From contig VWYX01000405.1 of assembly GCA_013396525.1 (NCBI GenBank), positions 361,083 through 425,082 of the forward strand: a DNA stretch of 64,000 nucleotides, written 5' to 3'. A program made the translations under genes and the position numbers. Source of the DNA: Chaetorhynchus papuensis (taxonomy: Eukaryota > Chordata > Aves > Passeriformes > Rhipiduridae). The notes below the pieces were generated by a model that saw only the letters and a list, made by a program, of their open reading frames with translations, made no database searches and had not been told where the DNA came from. Numbering within the stretch: the first letter of the stretch is position 1; each line of letters begins with the position of its first letter. This document shows, in pieces, positions 50,346 through 63,909 of this stretch.

Positions 50346-53300
50346 ATATCCATACCTATATCCTTAGATACATCTACACCAGGAATGTTTGGCCAATTCA
50401 CACATTTTGTGTGTCTAAGAATTCATTGATGATTATATATATGTATAGCACAATCAAAACAGTTATCAGATCTATGTTAAGTAAAAAAAATACCAGTAAA
50501 AATAAAGATTGTTACATCTAGGATAGCTCTGCGTGTGAAATCTGCGGTGAAAGGTAAGTGGATACAGTAATACTATGCAGTCCACAGTTGACATATTTAT
50601 TTCTTTTGTACTAAAATTACAGTAATTTACCTATTACTAATTAATGCCAGATGACTGTACAGAGGGATATATATTGGTATAAAACTACAGTGTTAAGAAA
50701 TGTACATATGTTTTATGACTCAATTATTAATATGCTGATATAAAATCAGTAAATAACCCTTCCACAATTTTAACATACAAGTATTTCTGCATAAAGGAAA
50801 GCATAAATATTTATGATTACAGACGTGTTCATAGTATTTTGTTACATAGGCCAGCTATTGCAAAAACAAGCCATATTCCAAATCCAAATGTTACAGGCAG
50901 AGGGAGAAAAGGTAAATCTGAATGGATAGTTGATAATAAAAATAGGTAACTAACACAGTGTAAAACTAGAAACCATATAAAAAATGCTGCCTGTGAGACT
51001 ATTTCTAATACTCAGTTAGTATCAGTTTAGCAACAGACACTTACAATAAAATAACTGCACTCTTTTTTACTACATATGTGAAAACTGCACCACCTGAGAA
51101 GAAACTTCAGCTCTCAAGATTAAAACTGTGAACTAAAAATTCAGGGCTAGTAGAGTTACAATTGTTACTTAGCAGTACAGCTACTTCATACTAAGTATGC
51201 CAAAACTTTCCTTTGAGGTTAAAAAAAATCCAGCATTTTGAATCTTTACAAATGAAGGCTGATTTTTCTGTTGTACATTTACTGAGAAACTGTATATGCC
51301 AACTGCATTTTGATTTAACTATTAATATTCATTTCACTGATTTTAATATTTTGAAGTTATAATTATTTGCAATTTTGCTGTTGATTGACCTGGATTTTTG
51401 ATTTATTAAATATTCTCATGGATAGTGCACAGATGTCACTATTCATGCTGTTATAAACTAGAGTTCCTATGAATGCCGACATGCTGCAAAAAAATGTAAT
51501 ATATTAAATTCACCTACACAAAAATTCATGCTTCATTCCTAGAACTTTAAATCAATATCATGTTTTTATGTAATCCTACAAAATGCACCATGAGAATACC
51601 AAATGTTAAAGTAAGAAAAGACAACATATCACAAACTTAGCAATATTAATATCATATCAACAAAATAAATTATAAGAAACTAAGCACAAATTGGATCTCT
51701 AAAGTACATTATCTGTATTCACTTTCAATACCCTCATGATTTTGTATCATCCAGATCATGCTGCCTTGATGCAGCTGTGGTACAGCAGGTGATTTATAGG
51801 CGGAACATTTACAAGCATTCCTTATAACTACTATTATAAAACGTACCTATATCTATTCAAGACACTTGTACATCATTGACAGCTAATAGATGAAAATAAT
51901 AAGTGCAAATGCTTCATCTTCTTCAATACTCAACAGTCATCAGATTTTATGTCTGTCTTGTGAATTAGAATTCTTTTACAAGGTGCACCAGGAATATCAG
52001 CTCTAAGTGGATAAAAGGTCAACCCAATGACAAGGGTAAACCTGGATCTTATTAATGATTATTTCTCACATTCACCTTTTACTGTGGAAAAATGAGTTTG
52101 CCACTCTTACTGATCACATACAAGCAAATGAGCTTGATTTCTTTTCAAATTCAAACAGCAACAAAGATTTTAATTAGGTTACAAGCACAAAGTATGTATC
52201 ATCAGAAAACACACATTTGCTTGGCTGCCTGATTCTAGGCTGATTTTGTTGATCTGGCATTTGGAAAAGATTTTTTTTTTTTCCTGGCTGGTAACTGAGC
52301 CCATCTGAGAAAGAGTAAAGGAAACACAAGTACATAGTGCCATACTATCATTTTTGCAGTCACTTTCAGGGCTGCACTAATACATTCTTCTCTGTTCCAA
52401 AATTTCAACAATGGGCCTTTCATAAAGGCATTCTTACACAACAGTGCCTGGGCCCCTCATTCAAATAAATTCAAGCCGAGGCTTCCAAGGAAAACTTCTG
52501 GCCATAATTCACATGACCTACACAAACACAGTGAAGAAAGAAAAAAAGACCGCCTAACAAAGCAACAAAAAGAAACAATGTCCCTTGGAAACAGACCATC
52601 CATTCAAGTAAAAAATTAAATACAAAGTACTGCTCTAAGAGAAAAGACCACATGTAAAAAATACTAGAGGGTAAAAGCTTCTCACTAAAGAGATGCCATA
52701 CTACCAGCTGACCTTCACACTTTCCCCCTCAGTGCAAGGTGCTATGCACAGTACAGCATTTGAAGAACTAACAGAACTAACAAGGAAGAGCAAAAGAAGC
52801 AATTAGTATGCTCAGGCACAGATAGGAAGAGACAAAAAAAAAAGCAAACTAACAAAACCCAATGAAACAACAAACGCCCAAACTGCTATGAAGCTGTGTA
52901 AGAGCCCTATGTTACAGCTCACTCTCTCCCTGCCTTCCCCCTCTCAGTGCTCTCTCCTGCATATTAAACACTGGGTTCAGTAAGGGACACAGTTTTCTGG
53001 ATTCTCTAATGGAGAAGCATCCTTTTTCCATTCCAAGTACATTATGTAACTGTGTAAGCGATGGAAGCCAATTCCACTGCCATGCCCTCGAGCAGCATTC
53101 AGCTAATGCAAACGGCCATGGAAAAGTCTGCTGCTGCCCCACATGCAATCCCAATCTAGGAGAAACATACTTCAGGATTTGCCACACCTCACAGCCTTAA
53201 CCATTTTGTTATAACTTACTAATTTCAAAGAAAAAAAAAAAAAATCTATTTTCACTATGCCTGGTTCCAAAGTAATAAACTCCCTCCGGTCATAGCTGAT

Positions 53301-55434
53301 TTTTACATGAAAGATTTAGTTTGACTAATTTCAGGCAAACAGTTCGGGTTGAATCTCTAACAAGATTCATGCTGATACTTGGAAATAAAACAGTGGCTTA
53401 CAGTATATGCATTTATTGGCTGTCAGAGCAGAACTTTCCTTATCTGAACCTCCTGACCATACATCTCAGTTCATATGCTAGCATTTCCATATGATTTTGC
53501 AGGACAGTAAGCAATGTTGCCTTACTCCCTGTGAAAATAAACAATGGCCCACAAAAAACCTTCAAACAACCAAACAACCCCCCAGTATAAAATGCTTTCA
53601 AGTATTGTGTCCTCTAGCAACTACAGGGTTAAGGACAAAGTTCCAAAGAATGGATTCTTGTGTGGCAATTTTTCTCCATATAAAAGGGTCATTCGTGCAG
53701 CCTTTGAGTTTGTGCTTTTGAGTTTTACAAATCCTATAATCTCTAGTGACCTCTGATTCCTGTGATGCAAGTTCACAGAAAAAAAAAAGAAACAAAAAAC
53801 CAACCCTAAATTATGCACTGGCTTGGCATGAAAAGTCTTTTAATTTAGTTACTTTTCCTTTGTGTAATGGAGAGAAATTACTTGATTAAAAGGGCATGGT
53901 TAAGGAAAAAAATAAAAAAAACAAGAAAGCCAGACAAAGACAACCCCACTAAAGAAGAAAACACAAAAAGAGGAACACTGGCAAGAAGAAATCAGAAGCT
54001 GAGCTTTCCCCTTACTGGCCCAGTTCATTCACCGATGGGAAAGATGGTGTTGCAGTAAAGAGTAATGGGCACAAGAGGCAGGCAAGGCCTGCTACTGTGG
54101 CTTTTGGGAGGTGAAGACTCATAAACAAAAAACAATTTAATGTGTCCTTGTAAGAAGTCACTGAGATGTCTTGATTTGGTAGTAAAAAAAGCAGTTTCAT
54201 TCAGGTTGCTGCAACTGCTGCCTGCAAATACTAATCACAACTTGGTTGCTATTAACTAAGTAAACTACACACACAAATCTTTAAAATAAGGTCAAAACTT
54301 TGTATTATTTTTAGCACTTTCAGTTACTCTGCTGAGATTTTTAATGCCATTTGAATGCTAAATCCATACCAGTGTTTTTTCAGATTAAACAACATTTTTC
54401 AACGATAAATTTAAGGCTTTAGTAAACTGAAGGGGTAGGATTTCTGTCAAATACCTTCACTTATCTATGCTATAGAGGTCTCTGTCTGGGGACAAGTTAG
54501 GGTCCTTCCCGATCATTTCAGAGAAACAGAAAACTGCTGGGTGAAGGCTTTTCCTAAAGCCAGCTGTGTAGAGATGTTCAAAAAATGAAGCAATAAAGTA
54601 GATATTCAGTAAATAACAAGCATTTTTACACATCCCATCTCTTCCAAGGAGACTAAACTCTGCACATCTGGGCAATCAGTTTTAGATTTCAACTTTATGC
54701 CCTGATCAGGTGAAGGACATCAAAAAGCAGTAACGAGAAGAAGGCATTTTTCGTTAGTTTTTGTTCTCCCTGTAATGAAATTGTAAGGTACTATTTGAAA
54801 ATCACTTTGTTTTATTACTTAGTTACACTAATACTAAAAAAAGAAAGGCCAAAACCATGAATGGTAGAGTTGGCTTTTCAAAAAACAGATTTTTCACATG
54901 TATTTTCCTTCAAGTCAGATTTGACTTTAATGAAACAGTAGAAGGATAGAAGGCATAAACACCACTTTGATTACCTTTTTTTTAAATACTGGTCTATATA
55001 CTTAAGAGTTCACTAGGTTGGGGTTTTTTTTTAATTTTCTTAAGTTAGCATACTCTTTTCTTTCTTTTTCTTTGTAATTATTATTTAGGTTTTTGGGAAA
55101 AGTTGCTTTGATTTGAAATAACTGAGCACTGGGATTCCAGAATAATGGAGGTTCAGAAATGCTTGGAAACAAGCCAGGTTCCACAGTTTTCACCTAAACT
55201 GCTTGCTGAGCAGGTCAGCAACTTGAGGACCGTGATACTGCTGAGTATGAAACTAGAAACTGGTTACTGAGAGGCTATAAATCACAACTAAAATTTAGGG
55301 CCTACTAAAGAGATTAAGAAAAAGAAGCATGTGATGCTTTTGGCATCCGCAGTGCAATAGGGACATTGCTTATAAAGGAAAAATTGTTAGAGCATTAAGG
55401 CTCTTTTTGCCAAGATAAACCCAGTACTGTAGTT

Positions 55435-55475
55435 TGCTTTGTGGTTTATAAAGTCTCTGCTTTATGGTTTATAAA
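55435..55475. repeat. 23-base tandem duplication
   Basis: TGCTTTGTGGTTTATAAA (55435-55452) and TGCTTTATGGTTTATAAA (55458-55475) match at 17 of 18 bases, 23 bases start to start. Confidence 0.92.
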
Positions 55476-56586
55476 ACCTGATGACCGAAGTCAGGAAGCA
55501 GCCAAACAAATATTCCAGGGTTAGGCAAGTACTTCAATAGTTTCTGGAGCTGATGGGAGAAATGTTATATGAAAGGAAAAAAAAAGCAAATGAGCAACTA
55601 GTGCAAAGAAATGCTGGTATAGTTCTAAATTCTGAGGATGAGGCTATTTTTATTTCCCTGAAAGATATCTGAAAATATTGAAAACAATTTTATCTGGATT
55701 CGTGTATTTATAGATATAACTTCATATAGAATGTAGAAAGAAGTCAGTTAAATGCTAAAGATTGGTTCAGCCATAATAATAGTGATGCAACGGTTCAGCA
55801 TTGCTATAGGAAAACAAAGATAAGAAGAGATATACACAGAGTATATCTGCACTGTTAAATAAATGAGACTAGGGAGCAAACTGGAGCACTAGCCCACGCA
55901 ACTGCAGAAGCATCTGCAGCATTCTAACCAGCTCCCAGCAGGACTCAGTCCCAGCACAGCTCTGTGAGAGACTGGAGAAAATGATTATTGGTTCAAAAAA
56001 ACTCAAATGTGTGTTTGGGGGGGGTGCAGGGCAAGGGACCTACTGAGCAAGGACCAGGAATTTGCAAGCACACAGAGCTGCTCATGTCAGGGTCCCTTTC
56101 TAAAATTAACATGAATGTCACCACAGCGGTGCCCTGCGCTGCTCCCTATCAGCACTTCTCCAGCAGCCTTACACTGGTATCCTAAAACAGCCTTTGCATC
56201 CTTGAGGACCAGGTACGCCCAACCTGAAACTCAACATGCATCCTTTGTTTCATGCTACAAAACCCTCTGATGGTTTGCAACACAGTCTTCAGATCACTTC
56301 AAAATGTCCTGAGCTGTTACTAATGCCTTGTACAGGAGACCAGATGGGGCTCTAAGGAAGTCCACAGGTTGACACTGGGTGTAGTGGACAGAGCCAGTCT
56401 GCTCCAGAGGGACACGGTCCCAAATTATGCATGTATGAACCATGCTGCAGGACTTTTTTTGTGTAAATAATGTTTTTGTTCCTATGTGAATATATGATAG
56501 AGGATACAGTTGTTCACAAGCAATAGTAAAAAAGTTCTACTCTGTTTATGACTTACTACATTCAATACACAACTCAGCAGTAAAGT

Positions 56587-56604
56587 AAAAAAAAAAAAAA
56601 AAAA
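56587..56604. repeat. poly-A tract (18)
   Basis: This is an uninterrupted A run with no recognisable retrocopy next to it. Confidence 0.92.
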
Positions 56605-59136
56605 GCATAGCAACACACAAAATTTAGGGCAACAGAACCCTGATCACTACTTAGTTTTAGGTCCTTGTTTTAGACAAATAAATTAGGAGGCCTTAAGTTA
56701 CTCATCCTAAGCAGTGGAAAAGGTCTGGCGCAGTTCTTTATTTCTGGGCAAGATACTTCAGAATTCTTGAGAACTGAGAGCTTGAGAGAGCAAGTCAGTG
56801 AGAATGTGTGAGAAGAAATGTAACAGAACAGCAGAGGAAGCAAAATTTATATTTGAAATGCTGAACAATACAGTGAGGTGTTGATAGCCCGTGGAAAGAA
56901 AAAAACACCCTTACAAACCTGCTAAGTGAACTACTGTGATCTTTTTCTCTCAACAGCTGGATATGAGAAAAAAAATATATGTTTAAATGATAAATCGAAA
57001 ACGAGCATCAGAGTAAAGTTCGTGAAATGCTGCAGGAAATTGTAAAGTTTTTGTTCAATCCACTTTTCTAATAAGCCTGTTCTTCTTACTTTTGCTAGAA
57101 ACATTCAAGACCAGAATGTTTTATCATCAGCCCCATATATTTACACATTTTCTTTTCCCCACAACCTAAGTAAATGAAAAACCTCACAATTAAAATCCCT
57201 CAAGAAGTTCAGAGCATATACATATGCAAGATTTTGACTTTTAAGATTATGTTTAAATTTATTAACCTTCTATTTGTTACCTACTTCACATTTTTTGCTT
57301 CATATAAGTCTGACTACAGTCCTTTAAATATTTCTTCAACAAGGAAACTGAAATTAATCCTTATGTACCACAATTTGGCTTGCTTCTACAGGAAGAGAGG
57401 AAACAGTATGCCACCATAGAGCCTTTTAAGGGATTATGTTTCTAATTATTAAAAAAAAAAAAAAATTCTTGATGTACAAGGAGAGCCTAAGGAAATACAT
57501 AAAACAACACTTCAGTTTTTACTTTCACATCACTGCACAAAAAAGTACCAAATCCTACTTTAGACAAGAAGAAAGGAGGAGGAAGAGAATCCTACACAAC
57601 TGATAAATTAAACTTCTTGACTTAAAATCTTTGTCAAATGAATGATTAAACAATAAAGCATTATACAATGAATGTGTGTTGTGGGTGTGATGAGGGGGTG
57701 TAAGTAAAGGACAACTGAAGTACTTCTGTGGAAAACAAGAGTAAAAATAGCTGTATTCCCATCCTTTCTCCCAATCACAGTGATTAGATATCAAATAAAA
57801 AACATAGAGTAGTTTCTCTCCTGCAATAGTCACTGTATGCACAAAGACATATATTTCAGAACACATGGGATTAGATTTTCATGTTTATCCTCTTATTGCT
57901 AGAAGAGGCAACTAACTCCCACAAAGTCATATTTTTTTAAACTTACAGCTGGTTAGCACTTGCAGTACAAGGGGTGAGAACAAACTACTTAAAATTCTGT
58001 TTAACCCTCGTAAACATTACCAAATACTGACTACAGGGAATCTGATGAAATAAAAAGAATTGTCAAGTCTGGCATCACCTGATCATTTTCATACACTATA
58101 GAAACCTCATGGAGTTCAACAATTTTAACTTTCTATAAGAATTTCAAGGAAAAGCCTTCAGGTTTGATCACCCCTCAAACACTTTCACACTTCACTCCTA
58201 TCAGCTTTAAGGGAGCTGCCCAGGTATGTCTAATGGAAGATTTGAGCCTTAGTGCTTTACATTCAGACAGATTAAAATAGCAATAGGCACTTTTAGGTAG
58301 CTAATTACAAAGAATATACATCTGAAATAGACAAGAAGACATTAGTGAATATGCTGCTGTTAATTATGGAAAACCTCTGCAAACATGTTTATAAACTTAA
58401 CATTCTACAGAACATACTTAAAAAACTGGCATGTTGTTTTGGCATTCTAGTATATAGCACTTCAAAATATAATTTTAACTTTATAGCTTTATTGAATATG
58501 CTATAGACCAGTGTATTTCCCATTCTATTTTTATAGCCTTGCTATAGCAAATCTGTAGGTTTTTTCTCTAGCCACAATTCAGTCCCAATTCAGCTGCAAT
58601 GATGCACTTCTCAGAAACATGTAAAACTAGACATTATTCTATACATCCAAATATAGTGCATCTCTCTTTATCTTGTAAATGTTTGAAAACTTTTAGGCTT
58701 CCATTTTCCACTAAGCTGAGTTGATTGTAAAGGAGGTTAGGACAAGAAATGAACAGTGGGTAGTTTTCTGCTGCCTTTAGTCAGCTGAAGGGGAAACTGT
58801 CACTTTTGTAATTAGGTCTCCTAACACATGGGAGGTTGACTGGAGAAGGTAACCTTGACTTACTATTTGTGACTAAAGTACTATGTATATTTACAGTTCT
58901 TTAATTATAATTTCCTTTTGTGCTTAAACCTTGTGATAAGGACAGATGTAACTCTCCTGAGTTCATGGAATACTTTGTTCAAAGATGACTTCCACCCTGT
59001 TTTATTTATCTTATATCTTGGGTGTAGAACCTCTACAATTCCCTTGAAAGGACATATATATAACTCCAGTTTTACTGGCTGAAAGAATAGCTGAAAGTAC
59101 AGCTGCAACATATTTTCTATGCTTACACTTCGTTTC

Positions 59137-59167
59137 TTTTTTTTTTTTTTTTTTTTTTAAAAAAAAA
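59137..59167. repeat. T22 directly joined to A9
   Basis: Twenty-two T are followed without a break by nine A. The A run can pair with the adjoining T, so the junction is a perfect AT inverted repeat. The true length is likely to vary and is prone to sequencing error. Confidence 0.92.
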
Positions 59168-59307
59168 TAAAAAGCCACCTAGTCAAACAGCTTAGAATAC
59201 AGTGATGTGAAAAATCCCTCAAAACTCAGTAATGGTGTGTTTGTCTTTTGGCACATCTGCTCAAATTCCAAGTCACGATGAAGAACCTATAAAAATTCTA
59301 AGCCAGT

Positions 59308-59322
59308 GGGAGAGAGAGAGAG
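59308..59322. repeat. short (GA)n microsatellite
   Basis: This is a GA dinucleotide run of about seven units. Confidence 0.85.
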
Positions 59323-60087
59323 ACATTCATAAGTGTTAAAGCACTGCTGAATCAGTATTTTCCCTACAGACATTTTATGGATAAGAAAGCATAACAGTTA
59401 TAGTTGCAATTTCCCAAGTGGGACATGGGAACGTATAGGCAACAAATAGAACCAAGAAGGCAGCCCAGGCCTGTTTCCTGTAGCTTTTTATCTTCATGCT
59501 TTGTTCAAACCTCACAAAGAATGAAGGGCGAACCTGGCCTTTGCTGATGTCAATTGAAAAGTTTGTCATTTACTTGAAAGGCTCAGAATTACTTATCATC
59601 TTTCTATTCTTTCGGGTTTTAAAGGAATCTTTCCAGTTAGGAAGCAAAACCTTTATTTTTGTCAGAAGATGGCCCTAAGAGGTAAGTCAGAGAGGAGATC
59701 CATAGTACTCATTAATTTATTGGATCTGTTGAGCTTGAAACCAATATATAAAACTTTAAAGTGGTCATTACTTTTGACTCCTGTAGCTAGCAGGAAGTAA
59801 GAGCAAGAAGTTTCTCTGAGGAAGAAGAAAAGATGGCTCTCAGTGAGAAGAAAAATAATGGAAAAAAGTGTGTAGAAGAAGAAAAGTAAAATCCAGAGGT
59901 TTTTATTCCTCAGGATAGAATATTATTAACTGTGCCACGTTGAACCAAACAATGCTTTCCAACCTTTCCAATATTTTCCTACAGTCTGGTAGAACTTCTA
60001 TTATTTTTTAATTTTTCAGTAATTTTTAGTGAATAATCAAATTCATTATAAATATTTAAATATTCAATATAAAATAGATACCATATT

Positions 60088-60695
60088 AGAACTGGCTGGT
60101 TATGAGCCAGCAGTGTGCCCAGGTGGCTAAGAAGGGCAAAGAAATCCTGACCTGTGAAAAAAAAAAAAGTGGCCAGCAGGACCAGGGAAGGGATTGTTCC
60201 TCTGCAGTCGGCACTGAAAAAAACTTGGGTATTGTAATACGTCCAGTTCTGGGCCCCTCAATTCCAAAAAAACCCTTGAGGTTCTAGAGCTTGTCCAGGA
60301 CAGGGTCTAGAGAGTTGCTGTGAGAAGCAACTGAGGGAGCTGAGGAGGAAGAGTCTCAGGGGAGACATTATTGCTCTGTATAACTACCTGAAAGGAGGGT
60401 ATAACCAGGAAGGGGTTGGCCTCTTCTCCCAGGCAACCAGAGACAGGACAAGAGGACACAGTCTCAAGCTTTCCCAGGGGAGGTTCAAGCTGGACATCAG
60501 GAAGAATTTCTTCATTGAGAGGATGCTTAAGCATTGGAATGGGCTGTACAGGGAAGTGGTGGAATCATCATCCACAGAAGTATTCAAGAAACCCCAGGAT
60601 GTGGTACTTAGTGCTGTGATCTAGTTGGCATGCAGTATAACATTTCACTCTCTGATTTTGGAGATCTTTTCCAACCTGAATGACTCTATTAGTCT
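60088..60695 (+). mobile_element. CR1 LINE, 3' portion with end of ORF2
   Basis: This is the best transposon copy in the window, in sense orientation. It begins with 'agccagcagtgtgcccaggt' (60106-60125). In frame, that reads S-Q-Q-C-A-Q-V-A-K-K, a typical stretch near the C-terminal end of the CR1 reverse-transcriptase protein. Further blocks in CR1 order are 'tggccagcaggaccagggaa', 'ccagttctgggcccctcaat', 'gagacattattgctctgtat', 'aactacctgaaaggagg', 'ctcttctcccaggcaaccag', 'gacaggacaagaggacacag' and 'ggacatcaggaagaatttct', then 'gatcttttccaacctgaatg' near the 3' end. Frameshifts (for example after the A12 run near 60160), at least one internal deletion at about 60295-60350 and stops make it dead. 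The 3' octamer tail is reduced to 'actctatt'. It is 5' truncated. Confidence 0.95.
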
Positions 60696-63600
60696 AAAAA
60701 ATATCAATATTTTTAGAGTAAATCCAGGGTCATATTCTTTCTTTGTTTTCTAAGCAAGCCTTCAACCGATATCACTGAGCACACATCTCTCCATTGAGGA
60801 ACATATCTCTACATCATCCCCAATTTGTATCCAATTTGCACACTATGATTGAACTGACACTGATGGGTCTGTAACACGGTTACGTGTAAGACTGGGCAAT
60901 GAGGAAGGGAATGAAATTCGAAACAGCTAGATGCAAAGCCTTTGAAGACATAAAAAAAGCCAACTGATCATTGCATGAAATTTTCGACATCTATTTCAAA
61001 ATGCAGCCATACAAGAAGGGGCACTGCTGTTCTGATAGTCTCAAGCTGGAAGTTAGCTTGGCACTGCATTCGTCCATGAAGTTTTCTTCTGACCTGCAAC
61101 ACTGGAGTGATACTGGACAGACAAACTGATGCAGGACATTGACCCTTTACCTCAGGTATGTCTGATGAACTAGAAGAACCCATGGAGCTTGGAAAATTGG
61201 TTCCCATAGGAATGACCATTGCCATCTTTTACCTTTGTTATTTTCATCCTTTTTATCATGTTTAGCAACTTTGGTTACAGAGAGTTTCTTTAGATACTGG
61301 GCAGAAGAGTTGAGCATGTACTGCACAAATACACACAGAAATGTTCTAACAGAAGATTCACTTTGCTCTTGGTATGATTCTTACAATGAAATAGAAAACA
61401 CATGTTTAAGGTATCTTTCCCAACACCCAGTCTCAACAAGAACCCCAAAATCTCAGCATATATTCCTTTTGGCAAGCAATAAAAAACAATGAGCTTTTAT
61501 ATATACATAATATACACATATCATTTTAACATTTAAACTGTCACATTAAAGTTCTGCTGTATTAAATTATATCACAAGTAGGAAGCAAATGAATGATTCA
61601 AGATCAAGCATACAAAAATAAACAGCTAAAGATTTGCAAAGGACATTGAAGAAATTATCAACTTAATTCTTCATAATACCAGCCTCACAAACTTATTTAA
61701 AATATCTGTGCAGGAATTGTATGCAGAACACATAAAAATGCAAGAACTAGGGTGGGATTAATGACTGCTTTTTCTGCAGAGAATGCACATTCTTCAAAAG
61801 AACCAGGCTGACACACTGGAGTAGGAAGAAGTATCTCTTAAATTGTTTGAGTTGCCATAAAGGGTAATAAATGCTGCGTGAGGCACACCCACACATAGAT
61901 CACTTTTTTGTTTAAAATATTATTTTTCTCTGGAATTTTGTATCTGCTGTTAAAGTAATGGATTCCTCATTTGAACAAGGCTGTCAGATCATTAAGTATC
62001 ACTACTCAGAGATAGCCAGGACAAAATACATTGTTGCCTTATCTGAATGGTAAAACAATTTGATACATGTGAAACTGTGCTTTGCAACCAATCTACAAAT
62101 GAGAAAACTATGGAATACAATTTTACGAGATAAGGAGTGAAGAATAACGCCTTAAACCATAGCCAGCAAACACCTTTATGTAAGCTAAATAGGTTTGTTA
62201 CTCAGTTTACTCCTCATGTCCTCATTCCCTATTTTTCATGGCTCCAAAAATCTCTCAGAACCAATTAATGGTTTCCAAAAGAAAACCTGTGTATGGTTCT
62301 GAGCAGAGTTTTGTCCAGGGATCATTTGTATAGACACGACTACATCAGATTTGCTTCCCTTGCCCTACACAGTCCTCTAACACACTTCCCACAGCTTGTC
62401 TGCCTGAAAACAGTCCTGCCTGCCCTCAGGACACATCTAAGGAGAGGCCACCCTCGTTCTCCCTTTTGTGCTTTAAAATTCTCATGCTGAGGAATGCAGT
62501 ACACTGTATTTCCAACACCCTGACCTGAGAGAGCACAAAAAAAATGATTGCTTTGTTTTAGGGTGACACAGACATTACAGAGAGCCAGAGCTGTGTGCTA
62601 TGCAGCATGGATACAGTAAGTCTGGTCTGGGAGGAGGTAGCCATGAGTGATGCCCTGCACATGAGCCACTCGGCACTGCTTGGCATGGGATCAGCCCCTT
62701 GGGGTGAGTGCAGGTGCAGCCAACTGCTCGAAATGAATCCAAGGTGAAAGCAGCACTGCAAAGTGTGGCAGCTGAAACAAGATTTCTGCTACCTGCTCTG
62801 TTTGTAATGCTACCATGAAAGTACTCAGTTTCCTTGAAATTCTGGAGATTATTTTCTGTTTAGATGTAAATATCTATGCTTGTACTGAACATCACTGTAG
62901 TCAACACCTCAGCTGCCCACACTTAGAAAAAGAAAACAAAACAAACCAAAAAAATCACATAAAGAAAACAAAGTCTACTATATTGCACTGCAGCTGAAAT
63001 TTCTAAGACCTTGAAGTAATTCCACCACTGTCTACATTTGAATGATACATGAATAGAGTATGTCTATAAGCACATACATACACACACACAGAAGGTGTAA
63101 ACTTACCAATTCCACCCTCAAGGTACCTATAAAGCTATCAGATGAGGTGGGTATGAAAGAATCAGCCCTGGTTTCTCCAGGGCCATTCGCCTTTAGGAGC
63201 AGTGAAAGCCTCATCACTAAAGGAATGCTAAAACATGACAAGACATAAATTTACACCCTCAGAAGCAGCCCATGTAGAGATTCTTACCATGACTTACCAT
63301 AAGGGTACGTATACAAATGGATGCATAGTTAGCTGCAATGAAAGAGTAACAGAACAGAATTAAAGAGTAGATGAAATCTTACACAGTGTAAGTGTCTGAT
63401 AACAACCTGAGACTGCAGAAAAAATTGCCTGGCATATTGTAGCATGAACATTCCAACTGAACATTTCCCTTGCTGTTCCTCAACACCTCTATGCCATCTG
63501 TGGGACAGCTTTCATTTCATGTCTCAGTGTAGACCATGGCAAAGGTCACAAAACAATTCTCCAAGTCAAAGTGGAGCCTCAGGTGCTACTTGTTTTTGTG

Positions 63601-63909
63601 TCTCTCCCACCAATAATGACCGCACTATGCGGCATACCCCAAGGACCCACCTCTTATGGTACCGGCACCCCCAGGACAGTGACCACATTCAGCATTAACA
63701 GATGCACTTTTACTGCTCCAGTTTGGGCAGGGAAGCTGCATGTCCTCACAATGAGTCCACTGCCCAGTATCTGCAATGCTATTTCTCACAGATAATGAGT
63801 TGGACAGAACAAAGTACAGGAACACAAGGATCGATAACAAAATGAAACACAACAACCAGAAAATAAACCATATGAAGCAACCCTAAATGATCTAGTGCCA
63901 TCTACCAAA
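60696..63909. other. intergenic DNA, no gene seen
   Basis: Short frames only. The overlapping plus-strand frames at 63444-63795 contain no recognisable domain. A small (CA)n run lies at about 63072-63089. No RNA gene was seen. Confidence 0.6.
63072..63089. repeat. short CA-rich microsatellite
   Basis: ACATACATACACACACACAC-type repeat, imperfect at its left end. Confidence 0.85.

Larger units (their letters stand above)
44061..60087. other. long intergenic stretch, no gene seen
   Basis: Sixteen kilobases contain only short frames on both strands. Moderately GC-richer patches at about 44450-44900, 52910-53200 and 55860-56440 could not be assigned. AT-rich low-complexity sequence with TA and TG words lies at 50283-50345. 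Homopolymer runs include T14 at 49862-49875, A18 at 56587-56604 and the T22/A9 junction at 59137-59167. No transposon family, tRNA, snRNA or exon was recognised. Confidence 0.6.

Noticed and set aside
56587..56604. A18 run as the tail of a processed pseudogene
   Set aside because: Nothing upstream resembles a spliced coding sequence. The same holds for the runs at 2941, 26237, 39265 and 49862.
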